Part shown: positions 1 through 7,360 of the stretch, one piece after another
How the letters are laid out: every line of letters starts with the position of its first letter
How positions within the stretch are numbered: the stretch's first letter is position 1
The notes under the pieces: model-generated
Database searches by the model: none
Seen by the model: only the letters and a program-made list of their open reading frames with translations
Told to the model about the DNA's origin: nothing
Translations under genes and position numbers: made by a program
Origin: Clostridiales bacterium
GTDB lineage: Bacteria > Bacillota > Clostridia > Christensenellales > Pumilibacteraceae
Assembly (NCBI GenBank): GCA_022508365.1
Contig: JAFLVH010000009.1
Location: 1-39,227, forward strand
DNA length: 39,227 bases
Direction of reading: 5' to 3'

Positions 1-651
1 CTTAATTCTGTTTCTAATGCGCAAACTCGCTTCGATATGCATTATCCAGTGACGAGTTAACGGCATTTGAATAAGTTCTCTAACATCTTTTCCACACCAA
101 TAGTCAATAAGCCAATAGGCTTTTTCGTCCGTGCTTACAACATTTAACTGTTGCAAATGTTGCTTATCGACATCGGACATTTTGCGCTTTAAATCCGCAA
201 ATGAAAGCTTGCTTATTATCTTATTTGTGCTATTCATAACTGATGTTATGTATTGATATAGCTCATCTAAATTTAACGCTTCGGAAAAGTCCGTAATCTG
301 TTTGCCGTCAAGCTCATTCCCCGTTGTTATGATAGGAGTGTTTATGCGGGTTACATAATTATCCGTCAGCAGTATTTGTTCACTGTGATCTATAAGCGTA
401 TGTGCGACAATGTCCTCGATACGGAAAATATGCCATATCGAATAGGCAATCGTTTTGCTGTGATAACCCTCATCATTTGAATAAGGGGAAGAATTAAAAT
501 CCTCTCGCGACAGTTCCATCTTAAACCCGCACAGCATATCGAATAGCTGTTGCCTCAACTCCAAAACCGTTTTAACGCCGACTTCAAACGTGTTTTCTTT
601 TTTGAGTTGACTTTGTAAAGTCTTATTAAGCTCCGCCCATTCTTTATTCAC
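1..651 (-). CDS. DinB-like protein, C-terminus beyond window edge
   Basis: The reading frame opens with GTG at 649-651 and stays open to base 1 (217 residues), so the stop lies outside the window. A strong ribosome binding site, GGAGGTG, sits 5 bases before the GTG and decides the start. The product resembles the DinB/YfiT four-helix-bundle superfamily. His74 lies in a SIWH segment, and His201 and His205 form an HxxxH near the visible end, matching the usual metal-binding triad. The length also suits that superfamily. DinB-like proteins are metal-dependent, often thiol-transferase-like or damage-inducible, but the substrate cannot be told here. It is the last visible gene of the small-gene row; the upstream Nudix stop is 25 bases away. 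Confidence 0.72.
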   Translation of the reverse strand, partial: MNKEWAELNKTLQSQLKKENTFEVGVKTVLELRQQLFDMLCGFKMELSREDFNSSPYSNDEGYHSKTIAYSIWHIFRIEDIVAHTLIDHSEQILLTDNYVTRINTPIITTGNELDGKQITDFSEALNLDELYQYITSVMNSTNKIISKLSFADLKRKMSDVDKQHLQQLNVVSTDEKAYWLIDYWCGKDVRELIQMPLTRHWIMHIEASLRIRNRIK

Positions 652-676
652 GTAAGCACCTCCGAATTGAAAATTG

Positions 677-1195
677 TCAATTGAAATAACCTTCTGCTTT
701 TAACAATTCCAGTACTCTTGCATCGCGTTCGAGCATTGTTTGGTCAGTCTGACCATGATGTACGTTCCTATTTACGCATATAGCCTTGTCGGGCGTCACA
801 TACTCCAATGTGAATTTTTCGTCAGCCTCGTAATCGTCTAATTTTTGAGGCATTATCGTCTCTTCGACGTCGCAAAGAAAGTAATAGTTATCTTGAACAA
901 AATAATCCGCATCGTCATGATCGCTTTTTTGAATTCTATGCACATAGCCGTATTCTCTTATTGATTCCGCAACAACAATCATTCCGGTTTCCTCTTGCGT
1001 TTCTCTAATCATTGCTTTTTCTTTACTTTCATTTTGCTCTATTCCGCCGCCGGGAAATTTGTAATAGTCGTATTGGGTGCTGTGAACCATAGCCACCTGT
1101 CCATTTTTGATGTGAATACAACGAGCAGAATGCCGTACAAATCCTACGCCGTTTATATCGTAATCTTTTGTATCTAATTCAAATAACAGTCGCAT
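677..1195 (-). CDS. Nudix hydrolase
   Basis: The 172-residue protein carries a full Nudix box at residues 50-72: G50, x5, E56, x7, then R64-E65 and E68-E69 with G71. These are the Mg2+ and pyrophosphate-binding residues of enzymes that hydrolyse nucleoside diphosphates linked to another group. A FPGGG segment just before the box is typical of MutT/NUDT-type folds. The substrate is not evident. The start ATG at 1193-1195 follows AGGAG at good spacing. It lies in a same-strand run of small genes, 21 bases after the stop of the SAP/DUF6434-like gene and 25 bases before the DinB-like gene, so it is probably co-transcribed with them. Confidence 0.88.
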   Translation of the reverse strand: MRLLFELDTKDYDINGVGFVRHSARCIHIKNGQVAMVHSTQYDYYKFPGGGIEQNESKEKAMIRETQEETGMIVVAESIREYGYVHRIQKSDHDDADYFVQDNYYFLCDVEETIMPQKLDDYEADEKFTLEYVTPDKAICVNRNVHHGQTDQTMLERDARVLELLKAEGYFN

Positions 1196-1216
1196 GTTTC
1201 TCCTGTAAATTGATAT

Positions 1217-1822
1217 TTATAAACTATTTATCTCATTTTTATGGCTTTCGATAAATTCACGCGAATAGACTTTGGGCAAATCGGAAGAACGTAAAATCGC
1301 CCAAAACTTGCTTGCCGCTTTTAGTTTATTCGGGTAAATATCGTTAATCTCGTCTGCGCAAAAGTCTTTTAAAAATCTATTCCATTGACAGCTTGAATTA
1401 TCAAATTTTTTATATGCTTTCTTTCCGAGCTTGATGTCAAGCAAATCGCCTAACGTAAAGCCGCTATCCTGCTTTTCCTTTACTGCTTTTACGGTCGCAA
1501 CCATATCGGCAGTAAACTTAAAATTTTTATCGCCCGTTACCTGTATATAAAAATCTCTAAAACGTTGTCCGAATGTAAATCCGCAATCGATTAATCTTGT
1601 TTCAAGAGTAAGAGTTTCGATGTTACTTTTAATTGCTGCTTTTGGTTTATGCGGAATAATCACACCGTCAAAGTATGACTTAATTACATTATTCAATTCG
1701 GCTTTCCCACCGACATATTCCAAATGCAACGCTTTACATATAGCTTGCAATTCTTCCAAATACCAATAGTATTTTATAAATTCGTCGTACGATCTTATAT
1801 CTTCAAACCGAGGTCTATCCAT
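1217..1822 (-). CDS. SAP-domain / DUF6434-like protein
   Basis: This protein of about 201 residues starts with an acidic and aromatic helix-rich segment (YDEFIKYYWYLEELQ) followed by a helix-extension-helix reading LQAICKALHLEYVGGKAEL, which fits a SAP motif often associated with DNA or RNA binding. The second half contains repeated short helices with conserved Trp, Phe and Lys (FRDFYIQVTG, WNRFLKDF, ASKFWAILR) that I recall from DUF6434-type proteins of Clostridia. ATG at 1820-1822 is preferred. A TTG four codons upstream also keeps the frame open, but it has no ribosome binding site. The function is unknown; nucleic-acid binding is an inference from the SAP motif only. Confidence 0.65.
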   Translation of the reverse strand: MDRPRFEDIRSYDEFIKYYWYLEELQAICKALHLEYVGGKAELNNVIKSYFDGVIIPHKPKAAIKSNIETLTLETRLIDCGFTFGQRFRDFYIQVTGDKNFKFTADMVATVKAVKEKQDSGFTLGDLLDIKLGKKAYKKFDNSSCQWNRFLKDFCADEINDIYPNKLKAASKFWAILRSSDLPKVYSREFIESHKNEINSL

Positions 1823-1854
1823 ATTTATTACCAAGTTAAATTGAAATTTAGAAG

Positions 1855-2268
1855 TTATACTTTGACTTTTATTTCAACGATTTTAATCCCCGACGCATTT
1901 ATTGCTAATTCAGAGCCACAAAATACGATATTACCGAACTTCCCGTCGTTTTCCATTTCAACAAGTTTATTACTATTCGGATAAAGCCCATCTAAAAGGT
2001 TATAAAAATAATCGCAGGCTTCGGCATCGTCCAACCAATAAAATTCAATATATTCGTTCTCTTTCTTGGCTGTTAAATGAGTACCGCTATACCCGCCCCC
2101 TAATTCATTGGAGAGTGTAACTGCATATCCGGCTTCTTCAAGATTTATCTGCATTTCATTACTCGTTGGAATGACTGTACCTGTATCTTTGTCAGTACAA
2201 GCCGCAAAGCACAAACAGATAACAACCAATAAACAAATTAACAATACATTATTCAATATCTTTTTCAT
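1855..2268 (-). CDS. Small lipoprotein of unknown function
   Basis: The 137-residue product begins with Lys-Lys, a hydrophobic run rich in Leu, Val and Ile, and a lipobox ending in FAAC near residue 20, so it should be lipid-anchored on the outer face of the membrane. The mature part is short and has no motif I recognise. The ATG at 2266-2268 was chosen because GAGG lies 6 bases before it. Starting further upstream would bury the signal peptide. It sits between the SAP-like gene and a conserved gene with CxxC motifs, and the sequences before it and before the SAP-like gene share a 16-base block. Confidence 0.7.
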   Translation of the reverse strand: MKKILNNVLLICLLVVICLCFAACTDKDTGTVIPTSNEMQINLEEAGYAVTLSNELGGGYSGTHLTAKKENEYIEFYWLDDAEACDYFYNLLDGLYPNSNKLVEMENDGKFGNIVFCGSELAINASGIKIVEIKVKV

Positions 2269-2297
2269 TTTAAACCTCGTTAAATTGAAATTTATCA

Positions 2298-3107
2298 TCA
2301 CAAACTTTCTATCGCTGTATATACTTTTTCCGTCCATTCCCAAATATCTTTGCAATCATTCTCAATATACAAAACTTTGTTTTGCAGTTCTGACGGAATT
2401 ACATCTTCCATTTCCAAGCGTAATTCGGATGGTATAACAATCGCGTAAACCCACTTGGACAAATCTATCTCATCCTTGATTTTCATAGGTAAAACGCCGT
2501 CAAACACTCTTTGAGGATGCTTTACCAAATCCTCATAGCGAAAGTAAAATCTTATTCCTGCGGTAAAATTTGTGCTTAAATCTGTTTCGTTCGGAAACCT
2601 GCCTACTTTTCGCTCCATTACAAGCCTGTCACCCGATTGACAATTCCCCCAAGCGAGCATGACATAATCAAAGTAATCGGCAGGGTCATTTGCCGCATTC
2701 CGTTTTTCATTTACAAGTTGTTCTATCGGGACTCCTCTCGCAAGACGGGCAGAAAGGAGTTTTCCAGATTGAAATATCCTTATCGCATTTTCGGGTGACG
2801 TTGTATGGCAAACAAACTCTGTTACGCAGCCTTTTCTATGCGGACAAGCAGTGCATTCAGTAATCAATTTCGGGCGGGGTGTATCAATGTATTTTTCTCG
2901 TTTACTTAATTTTCTATGAATGGCATTGAGTACGCGCTTATCATCGCATTCTATCTCGCACTCTCGTCCTTGCCTATTTTCATAGTCTATAAACTCAATA
3001 ATGGTACGAATCTCCCAATCTGTAATGTTCGGATAATCGGACAGTTTCTTATAAAAGACGCCATCCCACACTTCCGTATAATCAAAATTCCCTATCTTAA
3101 TAAGCAT
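2298..3107 (-). CDS. Conserved protein with Cys cluster and ART-like motif
   Basis: This 269-residue protein resembles a family in Clostridia that I recall carrying the doubtful label phosphate ABC transporter ATPase. No Walker motif is visible, so that label should not be used. Residues near 85-100 contain a CTACPHRKGC cluster, possibly a metal site. They are followed by VCHTTSPENAIRIFQSGKLLSA, which has the H-T-x2-N-x3-I-x2-G-x-L-x-S pattern seen at the start of DarT-like ADP-ribosyltransferase folds. A second signature, DYFDYVMLAWGNCQSGDRLVMER, follows. NAD-dependent transfer activity is only an inference. The ribosome binding site is weak (GCGGTG). The gene lies 15 bases after the GNAT stop. 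Confidence 0.6.
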   Translation of the reverse strand: MLIKIGNFDYTEVWDGVFYKKLSDYPNITDWEIRTIIEFIDYENRQGRECEIECDDKRVLNAIHRKLSKREKYIDTPRPKLITECTACPHRKGCVTEFVCHTTSPENAIRIFQSGKLLSARLARGVPIEQLVNEKRNAANDPADYFDYVMLAWGNCQSGDRLVMERKVGRFPNETDLSTNFTAGIRFYFRYEDLVKHPQRVFDGVLPMKIKDEIDLSKWVYAIVIPSELRLEMEDVIPSELQNKVLYIENDCKDIWEWTEKVYTAIESL

Positions 3108-3122
3108 TTTTGCACCGCTAAA

Positions 3123-3695
3123 TTACAGTATATCACCCGAGCGCAAAACGTAGTAGTCATCAAATATTTCACCCGCATTGCCCTTTAAAGCAATCTTAGG
3201 CGACATAAATCCCAACTGTTTAACTGCCGCAAGTCGTTCGGATGCGTTAGCGTTGACCTTTGTTACAACCTTGTCGCCGAATAGGTCAAAAGTAAGCTTC
3301 GATACCACAGTCAATATCTCCGTAATTACGTCGGCTTTTTCAAAGTCGCTCCTAAGATCCAAGCGCAACAGTCCGCAATTATCATAGTCCTCCACCTCGT
3401 CCTCACGGTGGAAAAGCTCGATTGTGCCTATCGCTTCGTTTGTTTCTTTACAAACTATTGCCCAGCGTACGAAGTAGCCGTTATCGTAGCTGAACAGCCA
3501 AAATTTAACGGCTTCTTTCATTCGTTCGAGCGTAGTGTAATGAAAGTCGTCGCCGTGGCAATTATCTCCGTTAAAGAACGGCACGGCTTTTTCGTCGGAA
3601 TAAACCTTCAACAAGTCTTCCGCGTCCGCCATGGTAACACCGCGCAACAAGAAATGCGCGCTTTCGAATGCCGGTAAGCTTTTGTAAACGTCCAT
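3123..3695 (-). CDS. GNAT-family N-acetyltransferase
   Basis: The 190-residue product fits the RimJ/RimL-type GNAT fold. It has an N-terminal ERLLLR-like segment (SAHFLLRGVTMADAEDLLKVYSD), a central strand WAIVCKETNEAIGTIELF, and a late segment NANASERLAAVKQLGFM equivalent to the N-x2-S-x3-xKxGF motif of acetyl-CoA-binding members. It probably acetylates an amino group on a small molecule or a protein terminus; the target is unknown. ATG at 3693-3695 is preferred because GGGAGG lies 6 bases upstream, although the frame is open a further 17 codons. It is followed on the same strand by the conserved Cys-cluster gene after 15 bases. Confidence 0.82.
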   Translation of the reverse strand: MDVYKSLPAFESAHFLLRGVTMADAEDLLKVYSDEKAVPFFNGDNCHGDDFHYTTLERMKEAVKFWLFSYDNGYFVRWAIVCKETNEAIGTIELFHREDEVEDYDNCGLLRLDLRSDFEKADVITEILTVVSKLTFDLFGDKVVTKVNANASERLAAVKQLGFMSPKIALKGNAGEIFDDYYVLRSGDIL

Positions 3696-3713
3696 AAAAT
3701 ATCCTCCCGCGGT

Positions 3714-3729
3714 TCGCTCTGATGAGCGA
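3714..3729. other. Short hairpin before the GNAT gene
   Basis: TCGCTC and GAGCGA form a 6-bp stem around the loop TGAT, just upstream of the GGGAGG ribosome binding site of the GNAT gene. It lacks a T-tract on either side, so it is more likely a leader structure or chance than a terminator. Confidence 0.3.
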
Positions 3730-3764
3730 GATGCCAAAAAAATCACAAAAGATATAGGTTAATG

Positions 3765-4544
3765 TTAATTGCCGAGCATATCCTTCAAATTGTCAACAAT
3801 ATTGGTCAGAATGCTTTTTAACTCCTGCGGATTGACAAACATTGCCGCAAACAGTTTATTCAAATTCTCCTCAAAATCGCACGGAAGCGCTTTGCAATCA
3901 CGTTTACATAGAGCAACAAGACGCTTTTCGCCGGGATGAGTGAGCCGATTGTAGGCAAAAATAACGTCGAAGTAAGATTCGAGAAACGCCGCCGTTCTAT
4001 GGTTTATGCTAACCTTATCGTTACGCTTGACTGCCTTTGCGATTTGCCCGTCGTAGGCAGGCATCGTGCCGTGAAGCAAATTCATATTGCGCGTGATAAT
4101 ATTCTGCCTTAGCATTTCGGGATACGGCACTTTAAACCGCTTCTGCACCTGTGTCAATCTACCGTTTCTGTCAAAAATGATTTTACAGGTTTTGATATTG
4201 TGCCACATACAGGTTGTATAACCGTTGTATGCATTATACCGCTCTACCACAGAAGCCACTTGTTCTGCAATGTCGTCGAGGTTGCGGTAAAGAATATCTA
4301 TGTCAATGCCGTTTTTGAGTGTGCAGTTGTCTTCCTTTTCCCAATAGGAGTTGCCCAGCTCTATGTACGAGCAGTATTTTGTCAAGATAGCGTTTCGCAC
4401 GTCATCGGCAATTTCGCTGGTGCAATACAGATAAGCGTCGTAGTCGGACTTTTCGTCGAAAGCCGTTCCCGCGCGCGAGCCGCCCAACGCTATCGCTTCC
4501 ACCTGCGGCAATCCCGCCAATTCTTCAAACAATTTTTCAACCAT
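3765..4544 (-). CDS. Nucleotidyltransferase-domain protein (DUF4037-like)
   Basis: The 259-residue protein begins with a polymerase-beta-type nucleotidyltransferase core: G21-G22-S23, then D34 and D36 in KSDYDAYLY. It therefore has the GS-x-DxD arrangement that binds Mg-NTP. A third acidic strand is visible at IDIDILY, and a helical C-terminal half follows. This resembles DUF4037 proteins and the aminoglycoside-nucleotidyltransferase-like group. The acceptor cannot be predicted. ATG at 4542-4544 has TGAGGT at suitable spacing and lies downstream of a consensus promoter, so the longer open frame (19 more codons) is rejected. It heads the row of small minus-strand genes and is the probable first gene of that operon. 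Confidence 0.78.
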   Translation of the reverse strand: MVEKLFEELAGLPQVEAIALGGSRAGTAFDEKSDYDAYLYCTSEIADDVRNAILTKYCSYIELGNSYWEKEDNCTLKNGIDIDILYRNLDDIAEQVASVVERYNAYNGYTTCMWHNIKTCKIIFDRNGRLTQVQKRFKVPYPEMLRQNIITRNMNLLHGTMPAYDGQIAKAVKRNDKVSINHRTAAFLESYFDVIFAYNRLTHPGEKRLVALCKRDCKALPCDFEENLNKLFAAMFVNPQELKSILTNIVDNLKDMLGN

Positions 4545-4572
4545 GTTGCAGTACCTCAAGTTGTCGAAAATC

Positions 4573-4601
4573 ATTATAGCATAAATGTTACAAAAGAACA
4601 A
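4573..4601 (-). promoter_or_regulatory. Sigma-A promoter for the small-gene row
   Basis: Reading the minus strand, TTGTTC (4596-4601) is followed after 17 bases by TATAAT (4573-4578), with an extended TG element directly before the -10. It lies 28 bases upstream of the nucleotidyltransferase ATG and could drive the whole row of small genes toward base 1. Confidence 0.7.
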
Positions 4602-4656
4602 ACGGTTTTCATTCTTTGTCTTTTAAATTATGCAAAATATGTAAAACTTTTTTAAA

Positions 4657-5283
4657 TTAAGGGATTAAGTAGTTACACATTGTAAACATAAAATTACCCA
4701 TTTTAAATTTCTTTTGCGAAATTTTCTCCGTCAGCTGTCTGCTTTCAATAAATTCGTCCGTTACGGTTACGAAAAACTGTTTGTCCGCGTCATTTACCAA
4801 ATAAAACTCTTTATCTGTATTTTTTATCCCGTTTAAAAAATCCGGGATGCCGAAAGCGAAAAAAGTAAATCCGAATACATTGTCCGAAATCTTCTCGCCG
4901 CGCGTCAATATTTGCTTGCCGATTAGCGCGTGTATTTCCGCATTGGGGAATTTTTCTCTGACAATCATATCTTTTTTGCCCGTTTTTTTCGTCCATCTTC
5001 CGCTCTTTTTTCGTTTATAGTTATAAGCGTCGAGATTGATTGCTTCTCTCATAAAGGAAAGATCGATTTGTTGCCAGTTGTCAAGGAGATAATCGAGGCT
5101 GACTCCAAGTAGCTTTGACAAGTGTTTCAAATTATCGATATCGGGCATCCCCTTATCGGATTCCCATTTTGTAATCGCCTGCCTTGAAACCGAGAGCTTA
5201 TCTGCAAGCTGTTCTTGTGTAAGTCCTGCACTTTTTCGAGCGGTTTTAAGCTTTTCGCCCAATGTCATCTTTGTTTCTTCCAT
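4657..5283 (-). CDS. XRE-family transcriptional regulator with C-terminal domain
   Basis: Residues 7-62 form a classic XRE/Cro helix-turn-helix (LGEKLKTARKSAGLTQEQLA, SVSRQAITKWES, LGVSLDYLL). The remaining 140 residues are a Lys-rich linker followed by a compact alpha/beta part that may sense a ligand or bind membrane lipid; I do not recognise it. XRE regulators with such tails commonly control neighbouring genes. ATG at 5281-5283 is used. A second ATG five codons later has an AAGAAA-like site and is an alternative. The gene has its own promoter, so it is a separate unit from the ABC genes behind it. Confidence 0.85.
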   Translation of the reverse strand: MEETKMTLGEKLKTARKSAGLTQEQLADKLSVSRQAITKWESDKGMPDIDNLKHLSKLLGVSLDYLLDNWQQIDLSFMREAINLDAYNYKRKKSGRWTKKTGKKDMIVREKFPNAEIHALIGKQILTRGEKISDNVFGFTFFAFGIPDFLNGIKNTDKEFYLVNDADKQFFVTVTDEFIESRQLTEKISQKKFKMGNFMFTMCNYLIP

Positions 5284-5318
5284 TTCGGTTTTTTCTCCGA
5301 ATATTTTTTATCGGTAAT

Positions 5319-5347
5319 ATTGTATCAAAATAAAAAGCACAATACAA
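5319..5347 (-). promoter_or_regulatory. Promoter of the XRE regulator
   Basis: On the minus strand TTGTAT (5342-5347), a 17-base spacer and TACAAT (5319-5324) form a good sigma-A promoter 35 bases upstream of the regulator start. Confidence 0.6.
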
Positions 5348-5384
5348 GAAGAAATCGCTTGCAAAAGGGCAACGCTCCGTAGCA

Positions 5385-5446
5385 AAATGTTCATTATGGC
5401 ATAGTTATCTATCATTTTTCGGTAGATGCTTTTTAATGGAACATTT
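5385..5446. repeat. Imperfect inverted repeat between XRE gene and ABC permease
   Basis: AAATGTTC-ATTA at 5385-5396 is mirrored by TAATGGAACATTT at 5434-5446 with one bulged base. An inner ATCTA/TAGAT pair lies inside. The copy TATGGCATA at 5395-5403 recurs at 5452-5460 as a direct repeat. It may end transcription from the ABC permease (its stop is at 5461) or be a remnant of a small mobile element. Confidence 0.4.
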
Positions 5447-5460
5447 CGTGGTATGGCATA

Positions 5461-6204
5461 TTACTTTTTTTTGCTTCCGACTTTCTCAATAATTGCAACC
5501 GTCGCTATCAAGAGTAAAGTATAAAATAGCAAATAGAGAATGTGCGGATAAATACATTTTGCGCCGACCGAATGAATTTCGCTTGCAATTAAGACAGAAT
5601 GACCGAATGGCAGCAAATTTATAAATGTCGCAAATCCGCCCGAAAACGCACTTACAGGCATAAACACCCCACCGAATATTCCCGTAAGCGAAATAAAAAT
5701 AGATGTTATCGGGCCCGTTTGTTTTTCGTTTTTACAAATGCATCCTATTAAAATGCCTATGCAGATATAGAAAAAAGCAGATGGCAATAGATATATAATG
5801 CTTAAAAGAAGGTTTATACCGAATGGAAACTTAAAAATCAGAGCTATCAAAAAAAATAGCACGGTTTGAATGAGCGCCATAGGCAAAGCAGAAAGAAAAA
5901 AACTGCCGTAATAAGTGAACTTACTAATCGGAGAAATATTGATACGTTTGATAAACGAAGTGTTTTTATCGGATGAAATTTGCATAGCGACAAATAAGCA
6001 AATAAATGTGTACCCGAAAACACAAATTCCTGCGGCATAGTTTGCAATTTCAAAATTTTCCGGAACAAATTCCATATTGGTAAATATCAACTGCATTAAT
6101 AGTAGCATAACAAGCGGAAAGCCTAAACAAAAAACCAAACTTAAAGGCTCTCTCAGCATTTCCTTGATATTTCTTTGCGACAAGACCAAGCAATTTTTCA
6201 TCAT
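5461..6204 (-). CDS. ABC-2 type export permease
   Basis: The 247-residue protein has about six hydrophobic segments and the layout of ABC-2 permeases: a cytoplasmic N-terminus (SQRNIKEMLREPLSLVF), an amphipathic loop, and a late segment SLTGIFGGVFMPVSAFSG before the last membrane spans. It forms the membrane half of an exporter with the ATPase encoded just upstream, and the two genes overlap by ATGA. Such pairs export drugs, peptides or lipids; the substrate is unknown. The start ATG at 6202-6204 lies inside the stop region of the ATPase gene, which implies coupled translation. Confidence 0.87.
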   Translation of the reverse strand: MMKNCLVLSQRNIKEMLREPLSLVFCLGFPLVMLLLMQLIFTNMEFVPENFEIANYAAGICVFGYTFICLFVAMQISSDKNTSFIKRINISPISKFTYYGSFFLSALPMALIQTVLFFLIALIFKFPFGINLLLSIIYLLPSAFFYICIGILIGCICKNEKQTGPITSIFISLTGIFGGVFMPVSAFSGGFATFINLLPFGHSVLIASEIHSVGAKCIYPHILYLLFYTLLLIATVAIIEKVGSKKK

Positions 6205-6911
6205 TCTTCCTCCGTCAGCATAATAAAAGCGGATTCAAGATTGTCCGTTTTGCAGTTATTGACGATTTCGTCACGAGATCCGATTACCTGCATTTTTCCG
6301 CGACTTATTATGCCGATTCGGTCTGCCAAAAACTCAACTTCTTCCAAATAGTGGGTAGTGAGCAGAATAGTTAAGTTGTCTTTGATTTCTTTTATTATTT
6401 CCCATAAGGTTTTGCGAGATTTTACGTCAAGCCCAAGCGTCGGCTCGTCAAGGAAAAGTATTTTTGGTTCCGTAATCATTGCAAGCGCTATACTAACTCT
6501 GCGGAGTTGTCCGCCGCTGAGTTTCTTACACTGCACATTTTCTTTTTCTTTAAGCGCAAATTTATCTATGATAGCGTCGATTTTGCTTCTTCTGTTTTCG
6601 ATGCCATATAGAGAAGCTATTAATTCCAAGTTTTCTCTGACGGTTAGGTTTTTAGCCACAGCGCTTTCCTGCGGAGAAATATTGATTATCTTTCGGATAT
6701 TATCCCTTTCTCCCAATAGGTCAAAACCGTTTATCGTTGCCGTTCCGGAAGTCGGTAAAAGTCCGGTTGAAAGAATGTTTATCAAAGTGGATTTGCCTGC
6801 ACCGTTAAGTCCGAGCAAAGCAAAGCACTCGTTGTCGTTTATTGAAAATAACACGTTATCAACGGCAACAACTTTTGAATACTTCTTTGTTATGCCTTTA
6901 ATTTCAATCAT
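6201..6911 (-). CDS. ABC transporter ATP-binding protein (exporter type)
   Basis: The 236-residue ATPase shows Walker A GLNGAGKS at residues 34-41, the signature LSGGQ, and Walker B ILFLDEP followed by the D-loop and the switch His in TTHYLEE. It fits the CcmA/DrrA-like class that pairs with ABC-2 permeases, such as the one directly behind it. The start ATG at 6909-6911 overlaps the end of the AbrB-type gene by 8 bases. An in-frame upstream extension would run deep into that gene and lacks a ribosome binding site. The three genes should be one operon controlled by the AbrB-type protein. Confidence 0.92.
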   Translation of the reverse strand: MIEIKGITKKYSKVVAVDNVLFSINDNECFALLGLNGAGKSTLINILSTGLLPTSGTATINGFDLLGERDNIRKIINISPQESAVAKNLTVRENLELIASLYGIENRRSKIDAIIDKFALKEKENVQCKKLSGGQLRRVSIALAMITEPKILFLDEPTLGLDVKSRKTLWEIIKEIKDNLTILLTTHYLEEVEFLADRIGIISRGKMQVIGSRDEIVNNCKTDNLESAFIMLTEEE

Positions 6912-7125
6912 TATTGTCCCCGTTTTTAGCCTTAAAAATTTCTTCGGCAAACTTCAAATAGTCGTCATATTTTGCAATAGCAATACCTCTTTGTTTATCG
7001 CCAAGCAAAATCAAAGTGTCGCCTTCGTTAAAGCCGAATACTTCTCGCGCTTGTTTCGGAAGAACAATTTGTCCTTTGCCAGACAATTTTGTCGTCCAAA
7101 TAAACTTATCTTGTTCGTCGCCCAT
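6904..7125 (-). CDS. AbrB/MazE/SpoVT-type DNA-binding protein
   Basis: The 73-residue protein contains the swapped-hairpin AbrB core: TTKLSGKGQIVLPKQAREVFGFNEGDTLILL, here described by its parts TTKLSGKGQ, IVLPKQAREVFG and GDTLILLGD. It is a small dimeric transcription factor and, by position, the likely regulator of the ABC pair that follows in the same operon. AAAGGAGT lies 8 bases before ATG 7123-7125. Three head-to-tail 9-base repeats lie between the -10 box and the start, a good candidate for its own binding site. Confidence 0.9.
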   Translation of the reverse strand: MGDEQDKFIWTTKLSGKGQIVLPKQAREVFGFNEGDTLILLGDKQRGIAIAKYDDYLKFAEEIFKAKNGDNND

Positions 7126-7136
7126 TAAAAATACTC

Positions 7137-7163
7137 CTTTCTTACAAATCTTACTTATCTTAC
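7137..7163 (-). promoter_or_regulatory. Triple 9-bp direct repeat, putative AbrB-type operator
   Basis: On the minus strand GTAAGATAA, GTAAGATTT and GTAAGAAAG follow each other without gaps. The shared GTAAGA recurs exactly every 9 bases, and the last copy overlaps the start of the ribosome binding site. The position between the -10 box and the start codon suits autorepression. Confidence 0.5.
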
Positions 7164-7172
7164 TTTTAGGAA

Positions 7173-7202
7173 ATTATATCACATTGCAAAAATAAAAGTC
7201 AA
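7173..7202 (-). promoter_or_regulatory. Promoter of the AbrB-ABC operon
   Basis: On the minus strand TTGACT (7197-7202) and TATAAT (7173-7178) are separated by 18 bases, 47 bases before the AbrB-type start codon. Confidence 0.7.
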
Positions 7203-7303
7203 GCGTAAATAATATTTGATTTAAAGAATTTTTCGTCAAGTATCTACAAAGTAGTTCATGTTCTCGAATAAGGATGAATTCCTGTTAAACCACCTAATAC
7301 CAC

Positions 7304-7332
7304 TTGTCATTAATCTATTTTTGTGTTATGCT
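7304..7332 (+). promoter_or_regulatory. Promoter of the XRE-recombinase unit
   Basis: TTGTCA (7304-7309), 17 bases, TATGCT (7327-7332) precede the XRE start at 7361 by 28 bases. The remaining stretch 7203-7303 shows no gene or clear repeat. Confidence 0.55.
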
Positions 7333-7360
7333 TAATACGATTTTAATATAGAGGGTATAT

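Noticed and set aside
1832-1834. TTG start for the SAP-like gene
   Set aside because: It adds only four residues, has no ribosome binding site, and the ATG at 1820-1822 fits the protein's N-terminus.
651-2300. Integron-type gene cassettes in the small-gene row
   Set aside because: The shared junction contains ATTTAAC, which looks like half an attC core, but the junctions are only 15-32 bases long, show no long paired attC arms, and no tyrosine integrase is present in the window.
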